Below are positions 59,478 to 64,000 of a DNA stretch of 64,000 nucleotides, one piece after another. The notes below the pieces were generated by a model, which searched no databases, was not told where the DNA came from, and saw only the letters and a program-made list of their open reading frames with translations. How positions within the stretch are numbered: the stretch's first letter is position 1; every line of letters starts with the position of its first letter. The stretch spans positions 2,976,001-3,040,000 of the forward strand of contig NZ_CP127174.1 of the NCBI RefSeq assembly GCF_030273315.1, written 5' to 3'. The stretch comes from Natrialbaceae archaeon AArc-T1-2. GTDB taxonomy: Archaea; Halobacteriota; Halobacteria; Halobacteriales; Natrialbaceae. A program made the position numbers and the translations under genes.

Positions 59478-60026
59478 ATGCGCCGGCTTTTCGTTTTCGT
59501 GACGCTGGCAGCGGTGGCGCTGGCGATGGGCATGGGCGGCGTGAGCGCACAAGCACAGGCAGCAAACGAGACGGTCGAAAACGCGACCGACCCCGACGAA
59601 CCGACGTGTCTCGAGCCGATCGACTCCGAGACGTGCATCACCGACTGGCACTACAGCGGTGGCACGTTCACCGTCGAGATCGACGCCGACTCCCGAACCA
59701 CGATCACCTACGCCGAGTCGGGACAGATGGACGAAGGCACCGGGCAGTTCGCGACGTCGACAGTGTCCGCCCCGGACGGCGAGTCGACGCATACGATCGA
59801 CGTCCGCAACCCCGAGGGCGAGGCGGCGGTCACGTTCGCGACGCAGCTGTCCCAACGCGAGGGCGCTGGTGCGTACATCTCCACTGGAACCGAAGGGGAA
59901 GATCCGTTCAGACACTTCGGCGGCACGAGCGGGTTGCTCTCCGGCGTCGGGATGACGACCTTACTCGCCGGACTCGGGGCGTGGTACGTCGTCCGAAGCG
60001 AGGAATCCGGGGTGATCGAAGCGTGA
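59478..60026 (+). CDS. Signal-anchored provirus protein (ORF6-like)
   Basis: A 182-residue protein with an N-terminal signal (FVFVTLAAVALAMGMGGVSA, about 5-24), a beta-rich middle, and a C-terminal membrane segment (LLSGVGMTTLLAGLGAWYVV, about 153-172). It follows the spike gene in the position where pleolipoviruses carry their ORF6-like gene. Its stop overlaps the next start (GTGA). Confidence 0.7.
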   Translation: MRRLFVFVTLAAVALAMGMGGVSAQAQAANETVENATDPDEPTCLEPIDSETCITDWHYSGGTFTVEIDADSRTTITYAESGQMDEGTGQFATSTVSAPDGESTHTIDVRNPEGEAAVTFATQLSQREGAGAYISTGTEGEDPFRHFGGTSGLLSGVGMTTLLAGLGAWYVVRSEESGVIEA

Positions 60027-60835
60027 GCGACACCAGTACCACCTTCGGCGGCTGGAGCGACCGGCTCACCTACATCGCTGCCGAGGGCCAGCTCGTCGTC
60101 TTCGGCGTGCTCGTCTCGCTTGGGGTGGCACTCATCTGGTGGCGGCCGTCGCTGCCGGGCATTCCGTCGATCGTCTACGGCTGGTTAGCCGCGTTGCTCC
60201 TGCTCGGCCCGCCGCTGCTGGCGCTGTTCGTCACCGGCGCTCGGAAGCTCCGCAACCGCAACATGGTGGCCGTTCACCACATCAACGGCGTCGACGACAC
60301 CCGCCGGAAGCTCTACGTCGCCCCCGAACTCTGGAACCAGAAAACCGTCGAGGGACCGTCGCCGTATCCGGTCAACGACGGCGACGCATTCGAGGTCCGC
60401 GAGTTCGACCACCACGGCGACACCGGCGATCTCGTCGTCCGGGGCTGTTACTTCTCACAGCTGGCCGACTCCAAACTCGTCACCACCAAGGCCATGCTCG
60501 AGGACGTCCACGGCGACCTCGTCGACGCCTTCCTCGAGTACAACCGACTCCGGGGGCGCATCTCCAAGATGGGACTCGAGATTCAACGCGACGTCGTCAA
60601 CGAGGAAGCCGAAGCCGACGAACGCGGGTTGATGAACCCCCGAACGACGGTCAAGGATCGCTTCGAGGCGGCGAAGAAAGACGCCGAAGAGCGCGACCTC
60701 GACGAGATCAAAGACGTCACCGACTACGTCAGCGAGTACAGCGACGAACACGGCATCGAGACGACCGGCGGACTCCCCCAGACCCAGGCACAGGCGACGG
60801 AACAGACAGCGACCGACGGAGGAACCCATGAGTGA
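60023..60835 (+). CDS. Two-TM provirus protein (ORF7-like)
   Basis: A 270-residue protein from GTG at 60023. Two membrane helices (about 20-37 and 50-70, with WLAALLLLGPPLLALFVTGA) are followed by a soluble domain of about 195 residues, ending in a Gln/Thr-rich tail. It fits the ORF7-like gene of pleolipoviruses in order and topology. It overlaps the NTPase gene start by eight bases. Confidence 0.68.
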   Translation: MSDTSTTFGGWSDRLTYIAAEGQLVVFGVLVSLGVALIWWRPSLPGIPSIVYGWLAALLLLGPPLLALFVTGARKLRNRNMVAVHHINGVDDTRRKLYVAPELWNQKTVEGPSPYPVNDGDAFEVREFDHHGDTGDLVVRGCYFSQLADSKLVTTKAMLEDVHGDLVDAFLEYNRLRGRISKMGLEIQRDVVNEEAEADERGLMNPRTTVKDRFEAAKKDAEERDLDEIKDVTDYVSEYSDEHGIETTGGLPQTQAQATEQTATDGGTHE

Positions 60836-61994
60836 CGAACAGGACAACTACACGGTCGGCGGCTTTCGCGAGTACCAGCAGAACAACCTCGAGGCAGACC
60901 CCGAGGAGGTGCTCCCACACTCGGGGTTCGTTCGCGACGAGAAGCTCGATCGCCAGCTCACCGTCCGGGCACTCCACCACGATCCCGATCGCTGGAACGG
61001 CAAGGCGGCGAAAGACTACCTCGCCGTCGAGAAGAACCGCCAGATCCTCCAGGCCGAAGGCGGCCACACCGCCCGAAACGCCCTCGAGAACGGCGACACG
61101 GTCACCCTGAAACACTACATCGGCGACCCGTCCCAGCAGGCCGACCTGGCGGGCATCAAAGCGATCACCCGACTCCAGGAGATCGTCGCCGGTCCCGCGC
61201 CCGTGATCGTCGTGCTCGGGGAGATGGGTGCGGGCAAGACCGACTTCGCCGGACTGCTCGGCCAGCTCCGTGAGCGGTGGGTCGACGGCGATCTCCTCGT
61301 CGGCTCGAACATCCGGACGCTCGACCGGCTCGACTCGTGGGTTCGCGACGACGGCTCCGTCGAGGACGGCTGGATTCCGAACTACCCGCTGCTCGAGGAG
61401 TGGGTGCAACAGGACGGCGACCCCGTCGACAATCCCCAACAGCCGAAGCTGTTCATCGGCGACGAGTTCTCGACGAACGCTTCGGGAACCGGCGCGGACG
61501 GCCACAAGGTCCGCAAGAAGATGGGACCGCTCGTCTACAAGATCCGCAAGTACGGCGGCGCACTCATCTACATCGCACACGGCGAGTCCTCCATCCACCC
61601 GCTGCTGTGGCGCGTCGGCACGATCATCAAGAAGACGTCGCAGAAGCGAGCCGTCGTCGCCGACCGCGTCTCCGGCGGCAAGCTCGTCGACGTCGACCCT
61701 CGCCCGCTCGAGGGCATCCCACCGACCGACTGGGGCTTCCACACCCAAGACGAGGCGGACTGGTCCTGGACGGCGTCGGCCGACGACAAGGAAAACGAAG
61801 GTATCGCCGAAGAGGACGTGAAACGGGTGGCCGCCTGGACGATGGAAGAGTGTCGTCGGCAGGGGATGTCCGCCCGCGAAACCGCCGAATTCGTCCCCTA
61901 CAGCCACGCAACCGTCGCAAACTGGTGGAACGACATCGACGACGGCGGCGAGAAAAAAGAGTGGATTGACACCGTCGAGCGGGTGATCGCATGA
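60828..61994 (+). CDS. Pleolipovirus VP8-like P-loop NTPase
   Basis: A 388-residue ATPase. Walker A is VVLGEMGAGKTDFAGLLG (128-145), Walker B QPKLFIGDEFST (about 204-215). The C-terminus ends in a helix-turn-helix-like segment (GMSARETAEFVPYSHATVAN). Such NTPases are conserved in pleolipoviruses (VP8-like), function not settled. The place at the end of the virion module agrees. Confidence 0.8.
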   Translation: MSDEQDNYTVGGFREYQQNNLEADPEEVLPHSGFVRDEKLDRQLTVRALHHDPDRWNGKAAKDYLAVEKNRQILQAEGGHTARNALENGDTVTLKHYIGDPSQQADLAGIKAITRLQEIVAGPAPVIVVLGEMGAGKTDFAGLLGQLRERWVDGDLLVGSNIRTLDRLDSWVRDDGSVEDGWIPNYPLLEEWVQQDGDPVDNPQQPKLFIGDEFSTNASGTGADGHKVRKKMGPLVYKIRKYGGALIYIAHGESSIHPLLWRVGTIIKKTSQKRAVVADRVSGGKLVDVDPRPLEGIPPTDWGFHTQDEADWSWTASADDKENEGIAEEDVKRVAAWTMEECRRQGMSARETAEFVPYSHATVANWWNDIDDGGEKKEWIDTVERVIA

Positions 61995-62170
61995 CGACGA
62001 CGGGATACCTGCCTGTCAAGCGGAACCGACCGCCCTTCACTCGAGCCCACAGCCCACCGCGCCAGCCCCGGCTCCGGCCCTGGCGGGCCGGATCCGGCGG
62101 CGATGGGCGCGCGGCTCGAGGGCAGCGGAGGCGTATATATATCGGCGCGCGACGCGCGTGGTGTGCGTGA
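61991..62170 (+). CDS. Small basic provirus protein
   Basis: From ATG at 61991, overlapping the NTPase stop (ATGA), a 59-codon frame runs to TGA at 62168-62170. It is Arg/Pro-rich (KRNRPPFTRAHSPPRQPRLR) and unlike other proteins in the window, so it could be a small basic DNA-binding peptide or a chance frame. Coupling on both sides (the next gene's GTG overlaps its stop) argues for translation. Confidence 0.4.
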   Translation: MTTTGYLPVKRNRPPFTRAHSPPRQPRLRPWRAGSGGDGRAARGQRRRIYIGARRAWCA

Positions 62171-62553
62171 AATCCCGCTCGAAGCGCGCGAACCACTTCG
62201 GCACGATCGTCGAGAAGCGCATGGCGAAGAAACGACGGTTCGACCTGGAACGCTCGAGCTGGCACGACGCCCGCTTCGGGAACGGCACGCCCGTCGAAAT
62301 CAAGAGCACCATGCTCGAGCACGCCGACGGCCAGCCGGGGACGTTCAAAGTCTACCGCACGTACCACGAAAAGCTCCGGCGGGCCGACGGCTGGTACTGT
62401 TTCGCGGTGTATCGGCCACATGGTCGCTCCGGACTGACGGTCGTCAACGACAAGATGGTTCGCTCGTGCGATCTCCCGCTACTCCGGTGGCACGGTGGCG
62501 GTGATCACCGCGACACCCAACAGGCGAAGATCGCGATCTCGGATATCTTCTGA
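62167..62553 (+). CDS. PD-(D/E)XK-like nuclease-fold protein
   Basis: A 128-residue protein. RRFDLERSSWHDARFGNGTP followed by VEIKS (about 38-42 after the Asp) gives the D...ExK core of PD-(D/E)XK nucleases; AVYRPHGRSGLTVV follows. I chose GTG at 62167, which overlaps the preceding stop; several GTG codons just upstream are alternatives. Similar small proteins occur in haloarchaeal viruses, possibly acting on DNA junctions. Confidence 0.6.
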   Translation: MKSRSKRANHFGTIVEKRMAKKRRFDLERSSWHDARFGNGTPVEIKSTMLEHADGQPGTFKVYRTYHEKLRRADGWYCFAVYRPHGRSGLTVVNDKMVRSCDLPLLRWHGGGDHRDTQQAKIAISDIF

Positions 62554-62697
62554 CCCCTTCCTAAGCGGACTCGACAACGACTCTTATCGAGGTCCCGCTT
62601 TCCCCTATCGCCGCCGCATTACCCGTTCTTCCGTCTGGTATCAGCCGGCTCGTCTTTCTCGAGCGCGGCGAGCGTTATGCGAGCCGCGCAATTGCCC

Positions 62698-62713
62698 TGC
62701 CCCCTTAGGGGCA
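62698..62713 (-). terminator. Hairpin after the VapC-like gene
   Basis: TGCCCC (62698-62703) and GGGGCA (62708-62713) form a 6-bp stem with a 4-base loop just beyond the end of the VapC-like gene (stop at 62723, minus strand). A TATTTTA stretch lies between the gene and the hairpin. Confidence 0.4.
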
Positions 62714-62722
62714 TAGTGAGGG

Positions 62723-63112
62723 CTAAAATACCTTCTCGGGAGATTTCGCACCGTGGTCACGGAGTTCGGCATCGAACGAAACGAGTGTCGCATCGACAGC
62801 GTTCGCAGCAGCGAGTACCAGTGCATCCATTGGATAGAGGAGCGTCTCGTCCTGAAGGCGGTTGGCCTCGATCACGTCGGAGGCGTCCGGAAACGTGACT
62901 GTCGTCCGTGACGACACCCGCTGTTCGATCTGTTCGACCCGCTTGCGGTCGAACTGCTTTTTCTTGGCAAGGACGCTTCGAAGCTCCATGAGATTTAGCA
63001 CCGACGTGTACGTGTCATCGGCGTCGTTGAGAACGCTCACCGCAGTTTCCGACCGTTCAGTATCACGTGTGACGGCAGCGACGAGCACGTTCGTGTCGAG
63101 AAAGAGCCTCAT
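62723..63112 (-). CDS. PIN-domain VapC-like toxin
   Basis: A 129-residue PIN protein. MRLFLDTNVLVAAV carries the first Asp (residue 6), MDALVLAAANAVDATLVSFD the later acidic residues (about 95-114), and a Glu in TSVLNLMELRSVL (about 43). It would cut RNA. Its ATG overlaps the stop of an upstream small acidic gene (antitoxin). Probably a provirus maintenance module. Confidence 0.85.
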   Translation of the reverse strand: MRLFLDTNVLVAAVTRDTERSETAVSVLNDADDTYTSVLNLMELRSVLAKKKQFDRKRVEQIEQRVSSRTTVTFPDASDVIEANRLQDETLLYPMDALVLAAANAVDATLVSFDAELRDHGAKSPEKVF

Positions 63113-63261
63113 ATTCGCTCACGGACGTCCCGAACCTCTTCGACTGCATCGACTTCGATGTCGACTGCCAGCTCCTCGAGTGCGTCACCGAGTGGGACCT
63201 CTTCGTCGTCCGCTGGATCTTCTGCCATGAACTCAGCGAAGTCGTCGGTCGTGAGGCTCAT
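63109..63261 (-). CDS. VapB-like antitoxin, 50 residues
   Basis: ATG at 63261 opens MSLTTDDFAEFMAEDPADDE and ends VRDVRERI with a TGA overlapping the VapC start (ATGA). It is too short and acidic to show a clear DNA-binding fold, but its size, position and coupling match antitoxins of VapBC pairs. Confidence 0.6.
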   Translation of the reverse strand: MSLTTDDFAEFMAEDPADDEEVPLGDALEELAVDIEVDAVEEVRDVRERI

Positions 63262-63639
63262 ACTCCCGGGTTGTCGACCTGAGTGCAAAAGGTTGCTGGT
63301 GGCTCACGTACACGACAGGAGATTAGGGGTGCAGCTTCTCGCGACCGCTAATTGAATTTTCACGCGCACCGCAGGGGTGCGTTTCATCTGGATCAACTGG
63401 AGATGCACGAAGGTGGGGGTGGGGTGCCGTAATTTTTTGACTCTGTCCCCTTGGGGACACCCGCCAAGGGGTGTGTCGCGCGCAGCGCGAACGCACCCCG
63501 CTGGCGTCCCGTCGCGATCGCGACGGCGACCCCACCCTCGTGGGCTCGAGAACAACCAGAATTGTATCCGTCCGACTGTTATCCAACCTTGGTTTCTGAA
63601 ATAAAGGAAGCGAAAAGCGTTGCCACTACGAGGGCCGGT
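63262..63639. other. Hairpin-rich intergenic region
   Basis: 378 bases without a supported gene. It holds several inverted repeats: CGCACC/GGTGCG (63365-63370 with 63376-63381), TGTCCCC/GGGGACA (63444-63450 with 63453-63459), ACACCC/GGGTGT (63457-63462 with 63469-63474) and an 18-bp perfect palindrome (63509-63526). Possible replication, packaging or termination signals. Confidence 0.5.
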
Positions 63640-64000
63640 TCAGCGGTCGGCGACCGTACCGACGAATCCGCTTTCAGTGCCGCCGTCGGGTGTCTTCCAG
63701 GTCATCTGCGCCCGCCGGAGGACAGCCGGATCGTTCCCCGAGCGCACCCACTTCTCGAGGGCTTCCGTCGCGATCGCCTGGACGTCCTCGAAGCTATCGG
63801 ACTTGAGCCAGGACAGCACGGTGTCGATCCGGAGCCGGCGGGGGTCACCCGCGTCGTCGAAGACGATCTCGGCGCCGTTCGTCGCGAGCCACTCCTGGAA
63901 CGGCGAGGACTCGGCGAGGTGATCGGCCAGGCCCATGATGTGTTGCATCCGATCGGCGTAGCTTTCGATCGCGGACTCGGCGGACTCGGCGATCGCCCGT
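63640..64000 (-). CDS. Provirus protein, cut by the window edge
   Basis: The frame ending with stop at 63640 continues open to base 64000, reading RAIAESAESAIESYADRMQH into HIMGLADHLAESSPFQEW, so it does not start at the ATG at 63948. The visible part is helical (VLSWLKSDSFEDVQAIATEA). It is likely another provirus gene of unknown function. Confidence 0.6.
   Translation of the reverse strand, partial: RAIAESAESAIESYADRMQHIMGLADHLAESSPFQEWLATNGAEIVFDDAGDPRRLRIDTVLSWLKSDSFEDVQAIATEALEKWVRSGNDPAVLRRAQMTWKTPDGGTESGFVGTVADR

Noticed and set aside
63640-63948. Complete 102-residue gene starting at 63948
   Set aside because: The frame stays open to the window edge with coding-like residues, so it is the end of a longer gene.
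1-64000. CRISPR arrays and insertion sequences
   Set aside because: No regularly spaced repeats of 24-40 bases and no transposase-like gene were seen.

Overview
The window is chromosomal DNA from a halophilic archaeon (class Halobacteria). The evidence is a very high G+C content with abundant CTCGAG, extremely acidic proteins, a TFB-type transcription factor, haloarchaeal-only families (DUF7344, DUF420, a Bat-type HTH regulator, a ThiR-like regulator), Tat signal peptides on exported proteins, and a pleolipovirus-like provirus. The order Natrialbales is a reasonable inference from style and provirus type, but no rRNA or other marker is present to prove it. No tRNA, rRNA or CRISPR array was seen.

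Layout. 0-13 kb holds mostly housekeeping genes: a truncated peptide-type ABC substrate-binding protein, a DUF420 membrane protein, a YciF-like ferritin-fold protein followed by a decayed membrane-protein fragment, a ChrA-type transporter, a CDC48/VAT-like AAA+ ATPase, a RdgB-type NTP pyrophosphatase, an XPB/Rad25-like helicase, a TFB and a DUF7344 protein. 13-26 kb is a cell-surface glycan island: a GT4 glycosyltransferase, two sulfatase/phosphatase-superfamily enzymes, a flippase, two paralogous Tat-exported beta-helix proteins, a large multi-pass membrane protein and a PP-loop protein. A short decayed repeat lies on both sides of the glycosyltransferase-flippase block.

26-50 kb mixes metabolism and regulation: a nucleoside-diphosphate-sugar-epimerase-like SDR, a DHH phosphoesterase, UspA, YihY, HisF, a Bat-type regulator, a Sco/TlpA/TlpA/CcdA redox operon, a four-gene operon of unknown acidic proteins with glycine-zipper helices, a beta-class DNA methyltransferase, an orphan AsnC-TRASH regulator, thioredoxin-fold proteins, a PHP plus asparagine-synthase-like pair, an ACT protein, a CBS-MaoC fusion, and a ThiR-like regulator coupled to a methyltransferase.

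From about 50.4 kb to the right edge lies a provirus. It has an integrase overlapping a PadR-like gene, small winged-helix and RHH regulators, an Orc1/Cdc6 initiator next to an iteron-like array, a pilin-like gene in an AT-rich island, a virion module in pleolipovirus order (small multi-TM protein, large Tat-type spike, signal-anchored protein, two-TM protein, P-loop NTPase), a PD-(D/E)XK-like protein and a VapBC-like pair. It runs off the right end, and no attachment site could be identified.

The most unusual observation is a spaced promoter module, TACCCG-N16-AAGGTTTAT with a further AT block 16 nt upstream (listed here from the gene outward). It occurs in front of both beta-helix genes and, about 10 kb away, in front of the Bat-type regulator. 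At the regulator, the homology continues into the first codons of the beta-helix gene, leaving a 29-residue leader peptide whose stop overlaps the regulator start. This suggests one regulon built by duplication of a promoter and gene start.
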